Below are positions 1 to 10,191 of a stretch of 64,000 nucleotides of DNA, one piece after another. The DNA lies in the NCBI GenBank assembly GCA_940337035.1, contig OW679195.1, forward strand, positions 173,076,015 through 173,140,014, given 5' to 3'. Below the pieces are notes generated by a model. It was not told the DNA's origin. It ran no database searches and saw nothing but the letters and a program-made list of their open reading frames with translations. This stretch comes from Agriotes lineatus. Its lineage: Eukaryota > Arthropoda > Insecta > Coleoptera > Elateridae. The number at the start of each line of letters is the position of its first letter. The first letter of the stretch is position 1. The position numbers and the translations under genes were made by a program.

Positions 1-680
1 CAGCAAGAGCCGTTTTCGAAGTGATGTCTGCCTGTGCCCTCTCTACAGCCCTGACGCGTTAATCAATAGGACTCAAATTTTATATCTACGTTTTTGATAT
101 AAATTCCGAGGTTCCAGTGATGGTTGGCTAAAATCGTGCAACCGTGCCTTTACCCTTAGCTTTTTTTAATTTTCCGGGAAATTTTTATAATTGTTTGATA
201 CAAGTAAAATTCTCTAGAAAATGATCTATTAAGCAATCATCTAAAACTTTGGCTTACAAGTTTTTTTGTATAAATTATAGTTTTGGGAAAAATCCAAAAT
301 TTAATTTTTTCAAAAATATTCTCAAAATTTTCTTTTATTTCTTTAAAATATTTGTTTAGAACAATATCATATATGTAATTATCTAACATTTTTCTTCAAA
401 CAGTTTTTTATAAGAATTATGTTTCTGTCAAAAAATTTTACCTACAATAATTGCTTGATAAAAATAACACTTTTTAGAACAATATCATAATTTACATAAT
501 TATCCACAACTTTTGTTTAAAAAGTTTTTTTCATAAGTAGTTTTTGAAAAAATCACAAAATTAAATTTTTACAATCCGTGAGTGGCGTGGTGACCACACC
601 TCACTTTTTACATCACATCACAGACAACAAGTTTTTTTACAACCGACCAGAAAATATGCGATTTCTGGAGAATTGTTTCG
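1..680. repeat. AT-rich imperfect repeat, no gene
   Basis: No coding sequence is visible. An imperfect unit of about 130 bp recurs near 212-275, 356-415 and 475-537. It shares the words tagaacaatatcat, a variant of taattatc, and a T-rich run followed by ataag. The copies are diverged, so this is old satellite-like or dispersed repeat DNA. Bases 580-605 hold a short GC-richer palindrome (gtggtgaccac). Confidence 0.5.
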
Positions 681-784
681 CCAGAAAGTCAAGTTTTGCC
701 GGTCAAGATCGGTAAACGGGCATCAGGGACCGGTAAAAGCTTTTGCTTTCGGGTCTTGTAACGTAAATTACTAGGTATGTATTC

Positions 785-1070
785 AATTTGTAGCTCAGTG
801 GTAAGCATTCTGACTACTGATCTAAGGGTTGCAAGTTCGATCCCCGGTCCCGGTGAGGTTTTTAAAAATAAAAAATGCGGCTGGAAACCTCTACAGAATG
901 CCATAATTTCGAAGTGATGTAAAGGCGTGGATCCCATGTTAGTAGGATATGTAGCATGTAAAAGATCCCTTGCTAGAGTTGCAACTCCTTAGTCTCGGCA
1001 AAATTCTAAGTAGGACTTTGATCATATGACCACAACAGTTGGTATCTAAGGTACCTGGTACTTCGCATGC
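785..1070 (+). mobile_element. tRNA-derived SINE
   Basis: Bases 785-860 resemble a tRNA gene: a polymerase III A box (tagctcagtggtaag) is followed at tRNA-like spacing by a B box (ggttgcaagttcgatccc). The acceptor stem does not pair, so this is a SINE head and not a functional tRNA. A non-tRNA body follows to about 1070; its end is not defined. The phrase ttcgaagtgatgt occurs both in the body (near 908) and at the window edge (near 16), so the left edge may hold part of a second copy. Confidence 0.55.
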
Positions 1071-1205
1071 CTAGATCTTGCCCATTATAAACAAACAAAT
1101 TGGTTTTATCCAACACCTTCTAATAAACATGACTTTTTTACGTCAATTTGAAACGTCAAAAGTTATTGTTTATCTACTCTTGTTGTTACTAATGGAAACC
1201 AGTGG

Positions 1206-2000
1206 AATAATAGTATATTATTATATGAGCGATTATGACAGCCATTATTCACGAAGATGACATTTGCGCCACAAGCCGAAGGCGCGTGGCGCAAGTCATC
1301 TGAGTGAATAATGGCCATAATCGCGAATATAATACGATATTTTATCTACTCCTATGCAATAGGAGGCTTGGGTTCATATTTCAGAATTATGACATTTGTG
1401 ACAGCTGTTAACTTCAAAAGTAATTTAATAATAAGAATGAATTTTGTGATTGGCTACAACCTATTGAATAATGAAAATAGAATTTTCTGATTGGATGCAA
1501 TTTGCAAACTATTGAATAATGAAAATAGAATTTTATGATTGACTGCAAACCGTGAATTATGAATCATAATTAATGGCCATTGTGCAGTAGGAGTAGATAA
1601 AAGCATTTATCTACTCCTACTGCACAATGGCCATGAATTATGATTCATAATTCACAGTTTGCAGCCAATCATAAAATTCTATTTTCATTATTCAATAGTT
1701 TGCAAGTTGCAACCAATCAGAAAAATCTATTTTCGTTACTCAATAGGTTGTAGCCAATCACAAAATTCATTCTTATTATTAAATGACTTTTGAGTTAACA
1801 GCTGTCACAAATGTCATAATTGGGAAATATTAACCACAACTCCTATTGCACAGGGAGTAGATAAAATATCGTATTATATTCGCGATTATGGCCATTATTC
1901 ACTCAGATGACTTGCGCCACAAGCCGAAGGCGCGTGGCGCAAATGTCATCTTCGTGAATAATGGCTGCCATAATCGCTCATATAATAATATACTATTATT
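1206..2000. repeat. 795-bp near-perfect palindrome (foldback MITE)
   Basis: The arms 1206-1601 and 1606-2000 are reverse complements with few mismatches, around a 4-base spacer (agca). The outermost 20 bases pair exactly (1206-1225 with 1981-2000). Each arm holds a second hairpin: gtgaataatgg and its complement flank a GC-rich stem (gcgccac and gtggcgc around aagccgaaggc). There is no coding content; the small frames inside are incidental. The word gtagataaaatat next to the inner hairpin resembles words at the hairpins near 2805 and 7485, so these may be related non-autonomous elements. Confidence 0.85.
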
Positions 2001-2001
2001 T

Positions 2002-2062
2002 GAAATCGGCAGTGAAGTACGCCGAAATCGTCATTAAAATACGAGAAATCGGCAGTGAAGTA
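2002..2062. repeat. 43-bp tandem duplication
   Basis: The word gaaatcggcagtgaagta occurs at 2002-2019 and again at 2045-2062. It lies just outside the large palindrome. Confidence 0.6.
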
Positions 2063-2187
2063 ATCCATTGTTTTACGACTTTTTTGTAGGTGGCGAGGCG
2101 ACAGATAAACGTCAATCGACCGAACATAACCTACAAAAGTTGGTTAAAATGTTGTAATTTCACGATTCCTCGATTTCAAATAAAACA

Positions 2188-2319
2188 TAGTGTACACCTC
2201 GGCACTGAAGTTTCTTTTTATCCCTCATGTGGTTTATTTGCCTTGGCCCTACGGGCCTCGGCAACTAAATCCACATTCGTGATAAAAAGTTATACTTCAG
2301 TGCCTTGGTATACAAACTA
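2188..2319. repeat. 132-bp hairpin MITE
   Basis: The left arm (2188-2222, with the word ggcactgaag) pairs with the right arm (2281-2319, with cttcagtgcc). The loop is itself palindromic (atgtgg/ccacat, then gccttggccc/gggcctcggc). An open frame runs across it at 2090-2524, but the hairpin accounts for the sequence and no domain is recognisable, so I do not call it a gene. Confidence 0.7.
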
Positions 2320-2806
2320 CTATTTTTCCACTAGTGGAAAAAAGGCCAAAGAACAATTCATATGTATGAAACCCTATTGTAACAATAGTGAAATTTTAAC
2401 ATTTCTAAATTTCTTGAGCTCCACGTACGCATTTTCGTTCATTGCAAGTTTAGTTTGTTGCTTCTGTGAAAATCCATTTTGTATTTTTTTCGTACAAAGA
2501 TGTCGTAAAACTAACCTAATTTAACGTTTCAGTCACAGAACAATAATCTGACAGATAAAATCTAAGTTCAAACTGGCTGGCGTGGTCTGAACTTCATCCC
2601 CGGATATGCCGAGTCACAACTTTGTAATGCTATTTGTCGCAAATGAACAGGCGCGGAGAGCCGGCAGGCACGCTAATCGAGAAAGCCGTGATCTAACCAT
2701 ACCTAGCCTAGCAACCATAAACTTCACGACTGCCTACTATAAAAATTCACTTACCTAATTTTAAATAACCCTAATACTTTTGAAAATGTTTTATAACGAG
2801 GTGTTG

Positions 2807-2942
2807 GATAAAATATTGTATGCGACACGTGAATAAAGACTTTTTATCCATTCGGGGAAATTATCTCACTCGGCTATCGTCTCGTGAGTTAACTTTTCCC
2901 ATTATGGATAAAATTGAACTCTATTCACTAGTCGCATAAATA
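2807..2942. repeat. 136-bp hairpin MITE
   Basis: Outer arms tatgcgacacgtgaata (2819-2835) and tattcactagtcgcata (2922-2938) pair with a few mismatches. An inner stem joins ttttatccat to atggataaaa, and a tip stem joins ctcac to gtgag. The leading word ggataaaatattgtatgc links it to the repeat near 7485. Confidence 0.65.
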
Positions 2943-3049
2943 TATATTCATTTTCTTATATGGGTATTTCGCCACTCTGCAAATTAAAATATTAAAATAA
3001 CAAAACACACACAGAGCAAAAACGTACACATTTAAAAAAAGTACCAACA

Positions 3050-5032
3050 CCTCATACAAGAAAAACACACAATTGAACTAAATACACTAAAGAACAATGA
3101 CACTTTTTTAAATAAAACTGTAGTTAATCTGTCTCTAAAAGAACTAAACGCCACTGACAAATTAGTTCTTGGCAAAGGCTCAACTACGCAGTGGCGCCAA
3201 ACGAATTAATAAACTTGATTTAGTTACAGCTATAGAAGAGACTTGTCAAAAACTTCCAGAAGACATTAGACAGGAATACAGAATTAGAAACAAAATCATA
3301 CTAGAACGACCTTACACAATCAGACAAAATATATCCAAACAAGAAAAACATTCACTACACACACTAAAAACCGATAACACAATTAAAATTCTACCTGCAG
3401 ACAAAGGCAACGCCACAGTAGTACTTGACACAACCACATACAACGAAAAACTTTTAACACTAATTAGTGAGAGACAATACACTAAACTAAATAAAGATCC
3501 AACACATACAATAGAAACAAAAATATACAGAACACTTTACAAACACAGAGAACAATTTACAGATTTTGTAAGACGTACGCTAACACCACACTACAGTAAA
3601 CCACCACATTTTTATGGATTACCAAAGATACACAAACCAAATGTACCACTTAGGCCAATAGTTAGTTCTATAGGTTCTCCTTGTCACAGTTTAGCTAAAT
3701 ATTTACTTAAGATACTGACTCCTATATCAGGAAATACAGACACGTATATAAAGAACACGCCCCATTTCCTTGAAAAACTTAAAGAAGCAAACATAACACA
3801 CAACACTTAATGGTTAGTTTCGATGTAGTTAGTCTCTTCACTATGTTCCAGTAGACAAAACACTTAACATCATTAAACATAAGCTACAAAACGATAACAC
3901 ATTACATACACGAACAACATTAAACGTTGGTACCATTATGGAACTTTTAACACTATGCATTAAAACGACATACTTTCAACTAAACAAGGAATTTTACCAA
4001 CAAGATTTCGGGATGGCAATGGGTTCACCTTTATCTCCCATTGTTAGTAACATTTTTATGGAAGACTTTGAACAACAACATGTCTACACGTACACCAACA
4101 AACCAGTAGTTTGGTGGAGATATGTCGATGATGTTTTTGCAATTTGGCCTCATGATATGGATGAGGTGGACAAATTTCTTGAACATATTAACAGTAAAGA
4201 AACCTCCATCAAATTCACATTAGAAACAGAGCAAAACAATCAGTTACCCTTTCTTGATACACTAATCACACGCACAATAAATACTTTTGAAACATCAGTA
4301 TACCGTAAGAAAACCAATACTAATAGGTACTTACATTTTAATTCTAATCATCACAAAAACATAAAGACAGGCGTTGTAAAAAGTCTTTACGACAGAGCCA
4401 AAGTTGTTTGCTCTAATGATACAATTTTCAAAAAAGAGAAAGAATTTATTATTAATGTTTTACAAGATAATGGCTATCCAGAGACTCTTGTTCGGAACAT
4501 TTTCAATACACGAAGCAATGCCACACACATACAAAGGAATGACACTCAAAAATATAATACTCTTACTATACCATATATTCCAGGCATATCTGACAAAATT
4601 AGACGAATTGGAAATAGATTCAATGTTAGGACGGTATTCAAAACGATGAATACTTTACGGTCATTTCTTACAAAAACTAAACCGTTCAACGAAGAACAGC
4701 ATTCAAGGAATTGTATATATAGTATTCCCTGTGAATGCGGGAAATATTATATCGGTGAAACATCCAGGCCTTTAGCAGTAAGAGTTAAAGAACATAAAAA
4801 TATGTTGAAAACGTATCAATTCAATAAGTCTAAGCTGGCAGAACATGCTTGGGATGAAAACCATAAAATACAATGGGACAACACAAAGATCTTGTCTAAA
4901 GAATCGATGTCAACTAGGCGAAAAATTAAGGAAACGGCATACATTTTACTTAACGAAGAAAAATGCGTGTCGTCTTTCTCAATATTTTTAGACAATAGTT
5001 GGCTATCGATTCTTAAAGATGAGATCAAGTAG
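3050..5032 (+). pseudogene. Penelope-like reverse transcriptase with GIY-YIG endonuclease, frameshifted
   Basis: It would copy element RNA into DNA and nick the target. The first segment (about 3050-3178) holds the family's N-terminal motif VVNLSLKELNATDKLVLGKG. After a frameshift, 3169-3810 holds ILPADKGNATVVL and HFYGLPKIHKP, conserved fingers-region motifs. Bases 3805-3860 encode motif A (VSFDVVSLFT) across two more shifts. The last segment, 3938-5032, holds motif B (GMAMGSPLSPIVSNIFME) and the catalytic YVDD box. It ends with a GIY-YIG nuclease that has a Cys pair (IPCECGKYYIGETSR) and a downstream His pair. The catalytic aspartates are still readable, so decay is moderate. No promoter or intact start is evident. 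Confidence 0.85.
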
Positions 5033-5137
5033 GTACAGATATCAACAAACGTCAATGTCAGAAAATTTATTGGAGGTTGGTCGTTTTTTCTTCCAGTGAA
5101 AAAAAGATAAGTTCTTGTTAGTTTTAATTGTTATTCG

Positions 5138-5170
5138 TTGATAACGAGGGCAGATTGTCCCTCGAAACGT
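5138..5170 (+). ncRNA. degenerate hammerhead ribozyme-like motif of the Penelope element
   Basis: TTGATAA (5138-5144) stands where the conserved CTGATGA would be. A perfect 6-bp stem II follows (CGAGGG at 5145-5150 with CCCTCG at 5159-5164), then GAAACGTT from 5164. Minimal hammerheads with a very short stem III are known in Penelope-like terminal segments. Two core substitutions make self-cleavage unlikely here. Stem I pairing is weak. A better-preserved version lies at 36691-36722. Confidence 0.5.
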
Positions 5171-5499
5171 TCGTTGTTAATATTTTCGTTATTTAATATT
5201 TTAATTTGCAGAGTGGCGAAATACCCATATAAGAAAATGAATTATGAATTCACGCCACAAACAAGTTTCAGAAATTATCTTAAATATATATTATTAACTA
5301 CAATTTTCTTTGATTTTTTTTTCGAAAAATAACACAAAGGAATCGTTTCTAACATATCAGGTGGGGGAAAAGAGATCGATTTAAAAAGAAATTAGGGGAA
5401 CGTGAGGCAGGCAGATTCATCCATGAGACAAAATCAGTCACTCCTTCTGAAACTTAAGTAATTCAAATTTGGTGCCTTAGTAGACGGTTCACATTACAG

Positions 5500-5649
5500 C
5501 GACTATATAATCACAGTGTGGCGATACGGTGGTCATGATTTCTATTGGATGAACGCAAAATCCGCCATTAGGTTTCCAAGTTATTGTCATTTGACGTAAA
5601 AAATAACATGGCGGCCAACAATCGTATGGCCACACTGTGATTATATCGA
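5500..5649. repeat. 150-bp hairpin MITE
   Basis: The arms tataatcacagtgtggc (from 5506) and gccacactgtgattata (to 5644) pair exactly over 17 bp, and pairing continues with one gap. The interior has no coding sequence. It abuts the next palindrome. Confidence 0.75.
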
Positions 5650-6084
5650 GAAATAAAAGAAAACTGATCCTCAGCGGGCTGTGGAAATTCAAACGTATGA
5701 ATATGTTGGTGGCACTGTAAGTCTGTGTCAAATTCGAGGTTAGCAGGTTAGGTTTTTCGTCACCCTGTGTCAAAACTGACGCAAAACCTAACCTGATAAC
5801 CTCGAATTTGACGTAGACTTACAGTGCCACCATCAACACACTTCAACTAACAAGTGATATATATTGTGTTTAAACTAGTAAAACCCAATAAACTATTAAA
5901 TTAGTGTCAGAGGCCTATAACCTCATTAGTGATTTAAATGTTAATGTTACATTCACACTGCCATGAATAGCACATTGTGCTGAGCTGGCACCTGCTGTAT
6001 TAAAAAAAAAAACAGTGCCACCAACATATTATTCATACGTGTGAATTTCCACAGCCAGCTGAGGATCAGGTTTTTATCTCTCGA
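5646..6084. mobile_element. TA-flanked palindrome with shared core, copy 1
   Basis: TA dinucleotides at 5644-5645 and 6085-6086 flank an outer inverted pair (tcgagaaataaaa at the left, then ctgatcctcagc and gctgtggaaattca; complement at 6030-6084). Inside is a core hairpin (5704-5838) whose arms carry tgttggtggcactgtaag and gaggttagcaggttaggttt with complements. Copy 1 also has about 170 bp of filler (5839-6012, ending in an A run) and then a second core half beside the right outer arm. The core recurs at 9201-9332 and near 36075-36210 with unrelated outer arms. Confidence 0.8.
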
Positions 6085-6251
6085 TATAAAGTGCCTTCAG
6101 AAATGATAGAAAGTAGAGATCCTAGAAATGGGAGACTAGCCATTGGCCGTCGCTAGCCTGGTTGAGGCGAACTTTGTCCTTAAAATGGCGGCGCCAATGG
6201 TGTGCCCCCAAATATGGCGCGAATTTATTAATTACATGTTTAAAGGAAAGA

Positions 6252-6645
6252 GAGGCGTAGCTAGAGATCAGCAGGCCCTGTATCATAAACTGCCAAGTGC
6301 GCCCCCACCCCCACCCCCACCCCATCAGGGTATTATCAAATAAACTTACGAAAAAAGACGAACTCAATTTTTATTTTTTAAGAAAACGAAATAAAATTAT
6401 AAAAATTCATTGAAAAGTAAAATTGAATTACCTATTTTTACTAACGTAGATATTACGTAAAAATATGTGTAAATCATAGTTTACCGTTTACATATATCTA
6501 CAGTGTCGCACTTTAGACGGCACCGGCACCACCCCAGTATTTTTTTAACATTATCTCCAAAATTTAGATCTTGGTGCTGATGGGCCTCCTGGCTCGTGGG
6601 CCTTGTATCATTGATACGGCAGATATAGCAGTAGCTACGCCCCTG
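6252..6645. repeat. MITE with gcgtagcta inverted ends; CCCCCA microsatellite inside
   Basis: The left end aggcgtagctag (from 6252) is inverted at the right end as tagctacgcccct (to 6644). The motif ggcgtagcta at a terminus is common in insect DNA transposons, so I infer a non-autonomous DNA element. Bases 6302-6323 are a short CCCCCA-type microsatellite, which alone explains a proline-rich open frame on the plus strand. From 6650 to 7060 I see only AT-rich DNA. Confidence 0.45.
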
Positions 6646-7067
6646 AAAGGAAATTACTCGTAAAAACGATTTATTAGTAATTCTCAGATTTTTTATATTT
6701 ATAACTTTTATATCGCAATTAATGAACGGAAAAGTGAATTTCGATATACATATTATCAAATGGTCGAAATTTGGCAGACATCCTTTTGTAGATTTACATG
6801 ATTTTTTTCATAAATTGAGACATCACACTTGGAAAAGTTACATAGACAAAATTCGTATTGACTAAACAAAATTTTATATTCAACAAAAATACTTGGTTAG
6901 TAGTGAAATGAAAATTTACATTTTGTACAGTTAACAAAATTTGTGTTTATTTACCAAGTAAATGTCATTGTTTCAACAAAATATTTTGTCAAAAGGAGTT
7001 TAATTAATCAAAATTTACAAAAAATTATTGGAGAAAAACAGAAAAAACTTGAATTAAATTTTTTATC

Positions 7068-7769
7068 TACGACCACTACTAAAAGTAGGCCTTTTAGCGC
7101 TAGCTTGTTTCACTAAAAGGGACGTTTTATAGTTTAGCGTGGTTAAAGAAATCAGCTGTTTATTTTTAGCCCATGTCCTAAAAGTGAAGTGAGGTTATAA
7201 AACTACAATTTCGAACTGGAAGAGAAGTTGTAAAGCTATTCTAGTTGCTTTTTGCGTTACAGGTAAAATGTTTTTGAAATAATCAAAGCGTTATGTAATT
7301 AATACAGTCAGATATGGAGTATTAATAATTACATTTCGTAACTGACCTTGACAGTACTGGCTTCGCAAACATTCGCCCGCGCGGCATGGCCTACTGTTTC
7401 TTATGCCATAAATTAGAAGTGTCGTAGATGCAAACCTTTGTTAAATCGATATTTATGGATTAATAACAGTAAAATTAAGGTCGTAGATAAAATATTGTAT
7501 GCAACGCGTGCCTTCGGCTTCGTTTCATATTTTTCATGTCTCGTGCATAAACGTCGACTTTTAGCACTTGTTGCATAAATAGCTATTATCTACGACCACT
7601 ACTAAAAGTAGGCCTTTTAGCGCTAGCTTGTTTCACTAAAAGTGACGTTTTATAGTTTAGCGTGGTTAAAGAAATCAGCTGTTTACATGTTAAGCCTTCG
7701 GCTTCGTTTCATAATTTTCATGTCTCGTGCATAAACGTCAACTTTTAGCACTTGTTGCATAAATAGTAG
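7068..7769. repeat. duplicated repeat block with hairpin ends
   Basis: Two modules are each present twice. Module A (tctacgaccactactaaaag ... cagctgttta) is at 7068-7160 and 7591-7685. Module B (gccttcggcttcgtttcat ... gttgcataaatag) is at about 7510-7580 and 7693-7769. The copies are over 90% alike by eye. The word gtagataaaatattgtatgc at 7485 resembles the start of the hairpin near 2807. The block is non-coding. It is probably a duplicated non-autonomous element. Confidence 0.65.
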
Positions 7770-7879
7770 CTATTAATACACGGCAGAAGCTGTTTAATCG
7801 TGGCCATGAGAGTACAGTGGTTATGCACAAACACATGACAACATAATTATTAATTCGAAACACTATCCTCTGAATTCTT

Positions 7880-8149
7880 TTAATAGGTATCAAGTTTGTT
7901 TTTAAAATTATTAACAGAAGAGGTAGGTACTAACAACACGCTGAGGTAGACAATCCATTTATCCGCAATTCTATTAAAGAGAAAATATATTTTAGCATTG
8001 ATTTTAAAGCTGTCTTTACTCAAATGCATTCCATAGGTACTACGGTGGTCTTTATTTATACAGATTTTTTTAAATTCTGACGATCTCACCTTATAACATT
8101 TTTCCAAATAGAAAAATAAAAGTCCTGTAAAATTTAAAACCAATTGCAT
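7880..8149 (-). pseudogene. C-terminal fragment of a CR1/jockey-like LINE reverse transcriptase
   Basis: Only the extreme C-terminal region of the LINE polyprotein remains. The pattern is typical: a basic stretch (RSSEFKKICINK), then YFLFNRIADKWIVY in the place of the usual F-x-N-R-V-x-x-x-W-N-x-L-P, ending in SSVNNFKNKLDTY, which matches the usual terminal S-x-N-x-F-K-N-R-L-D. The catalytic part is absent. Bases 8150-8300 beyond it are AT-rich. This is a decayed, 5'-truncated LINE copy. Confidence 0.6.
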
Positions 8150-8304
8150 AACCTTAAGACGTGTCTCAATGATCTTGTCTCGAAGACCTAGAGAAAAATT
8201 TAAACAAATGTAGTATTACATGTTCATAAATTTATTAAAATATACAGCAAAGATACGGAATACATTGGTATTAAACAGGGAAACAATATAAAGAATTCGT
8301 GACT

Positions 8305-8720
8305 TCACAGTAACTTCAAAAAATAAAATGTAAACGTTGCATAAAAGCCTCTTTTTGCTACTGTCTGAATATTTCTTAGTAAAGGACTACTTACTACTTG
8401 TAACAGAAACTGTTTTTGGTCCTCTTTCTTAGTTAAAACGCTGTTAAACTTTTCTATGATCTTTAACACATATTTGAGCCGAGTCCTTAACAACCATAAG
8501 GTTTTGAACGGTCAACAATCCTTTTTGAAATTCTTCGAGAGAGTCCCAAGTAGGAAGATCACTTTGTAGGGACTCGTACAAAATTTTTATCATTTGATAA
8601 ATGTTGCAGATTGAAAATATGTTGATCACCAAATCATCATCACCGTGATCGAGCGTTTCTGCAACATTTTCTTTATCATAAACGTCACACGATTTTGACT
8701 CACTAACAAGTTTTGGTTCA
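8305..8720 (-). pseudogene. unidentified coding remnant (two adjoining frames)
   Basis: The minus strand reads openly from about 8720 to 8460 (including LDHGDDDLVINIFSICNIYQ and LPTWDSLEEFQKGLL) and continues in a shifted frame to 8305 (KFNSVLTKKEDQKQFLLQVV), then stops. The amino-acid composition looks like a real soluble helical protein, not random AT-rich sequence. I recognise no family. It could be a terminal exon or retro-pseudogene of a host gene, or part of an unknown transposon. No start codon or splice site is certain. Confidence 0.3.
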
Positions 8721-8838
8721 TGTCATTTAACACTCTGTTGTTCCTCCTTAACTTTATATTTGCTTGTTCAGTTCTATGTACATTTTTTTTGTCAATTACA
8801 ACTGCTTTTCAGACTCTTCTTTTGCTGAAGTCCCTTTT

Positions 8839-9039
8839 GGCTAAACTTCAATATAGCGTCTCCAGTCACACACATATACGTGGATCTTTTGGTCTGGGAG
8901 CTATAATTTTAGGTTAACTGCAGTTTAAGATTTGTGTGTACTTAATGCACAATGTTCTATAATTTCTGCTTTTCGGGGGTCTTCTGCGCTTGCACGGCAA
9001 ACGTCAAACCCAGTGGGGACGCTATACTGAAGTTTTCCC
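8839..9039. repeat. inverted repeat pair around 150 bp
   Basis: The 25-base word at 8839-8863 (core acttcaatatagcgtc) is inverted at 9015-9039 (core gacgctatactgaagt) with three mismatches. There is no coding sequence between. It may be a small DNA element. Confidence 0.45.
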
Positions 9040-9155
9040 ATCCTGCAAAACACAGTTGACACATTCTCCATTTTGGGGAAACCGCTGCCAACATTTCGCT
9101 AGGGGAATCTAGTTACTTCTGCTAAATGGCCAGTCTCTCAATTCAAGAGTCTTTA

Positions 9156-9396
9156 ATCGAACATTTTGAATGGTCATGGTTATACAACGTATGAATAATA
9201 TGTTGGTGGCACTGTAAATCTATGTCAAATTCGAGTTTATCAGATTAGGTTTTCTGTCAGTTTTGACACATACTGACGCAAAACCTAACCAGCTAACCTC
9301 GAATTTGGCATAGACTTACAATGCCACCAACATCTTATTCATATGTTGTATTAAGAGACCGCGTTGTATAACCATGACCATTCAAAAACGTTCGAT
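9156..9396. mobile_element. TA-flanked palindrome with shared core, copy 2
   Basis: TA at 9154-9155 and 9397-9398 flanks outer arms reading atcgaacattttgaatgg, then tcatggttatacaacg, with the complement at 9362-9396. The right arm has about 17 extra bases next to the core. The core (about 9201-9332) is the same tgttggtggcactgtaa hairpin as in copy 1. The outer arms share nothing with those of copies 1 and 3. Confidence 0.8.
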
Positions 9397-9738
9397 TATT
9401 TCTGAAGGCACTGTATATACCGTTCAATAGTTATTTTCTCGATAGAAGGCCCTGTTAGGGTGATGAATTTCGCCCTGTAAATATGCTGTCAGTCAACAAA
9501 AGTTAGGTTATGCCCATTTTATACAAAATGATAATTTTATGTTAATGTATAAAACGTGGTTGCTCGATTTGGTTTTGGATTTTGTGCCACTTTTATTCTT
9601 GGTTAAAATAAATTTCATGAAATACAACTTGTTGATGCTGAATACGTTTCATACTTTATTAGGAGGCATAATGGTATAAATTGTATAAAAAATATTTAAA
9701 TACATATTACAATTTATATATTTTTGTCAGTATGCAGT

Positions 9739-9900
9739 TACACCGGGTGGTTGCTCATACCTCTGACCATAGACAATTTACATGGGTTATCACGGTTATG
9801 CATATTTCTGATCACCATTTTTTCCATAAAAATGGTGAGCATTACCGTGATAAGCCATGTAAATTGATTATGTTCAGAGGTATGACCAACCACCCGGTAT
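9739..9900. repeat. 162-bp TA-type hairpin MITE
   Basis: The arms accgggtggttgctcatacc (left) and ggtatgaccaaccacccggt (right) pair almost fully. Pairing continues inward through catgggttatcacggt and its complement to a short loop at about 9815. TA dinucleotides sit at both ends, as expected of Tc1/mariner-type MITEs. Bases 9400-9738 to its left hold nothing recognisable. Confidence 0.75.
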
Positions 9901-10191
9901 AATAACGTATTTACAATTATATAATAAATGCATAGTAATAGTAGTAGGTTGCTGACTGTGATGTAAATCGTTATAAACTAACGCTTCCACATTTAAATAA
10001 ATGCAAATGTAAGAAATATGAGACTGCGGATGAGATTCCTTGTTGGGATGGATGCCGATATGCTGGTCTAAACTTCGAGCGGCTTTAGATTTTCATACGA
10101 GAAACGTCTTGAGCTTGGTTTACCCTGGCGCTGGATCAGCTTTGGAGTTGCGTGGTGTGGATCCTCAGCAGATAGCCACTCATTTTCCATA

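Larger units (their letters stand above)
2947..5241 (+). mobile_element. Penelope-like retroelement with inverted terminal segments
   Basis: The element is bounded by an inverted pair of about 53 bp: 2947-3000 is the reverse complement of 5189-5241 (core words gggtatttcgccactctgca and its complement). Between them lie a reverse transcriptase with a C-terminal GIY-YIG nuclease and, just before the right repeat, a hammerhead-like motif. Penelope-like elements are known to carry long terminal segments in direct or inverted order and to encode this protein pair, so the assignment is firm. The copy cannot be autonomous because the reading frame is broken at least three times. Confidence 0.85.

Noticed and set aside
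689..937. Minus-strand open frame of 82 residues
   Set aside because: It overlaps the tRNA-derived SINE head and has no domain, so it is a chance frame in a repeat.
2090..2524. Plus-strand open frame of 144 residues
   Set aside because: It runs through a palindromic hairpin at 2188-2319 and has no recognisable domain.
6143..6343. Proline-rich open frame
   Set aside because: The proline run is a CCCCCA-type microsatellite inside a MITE.
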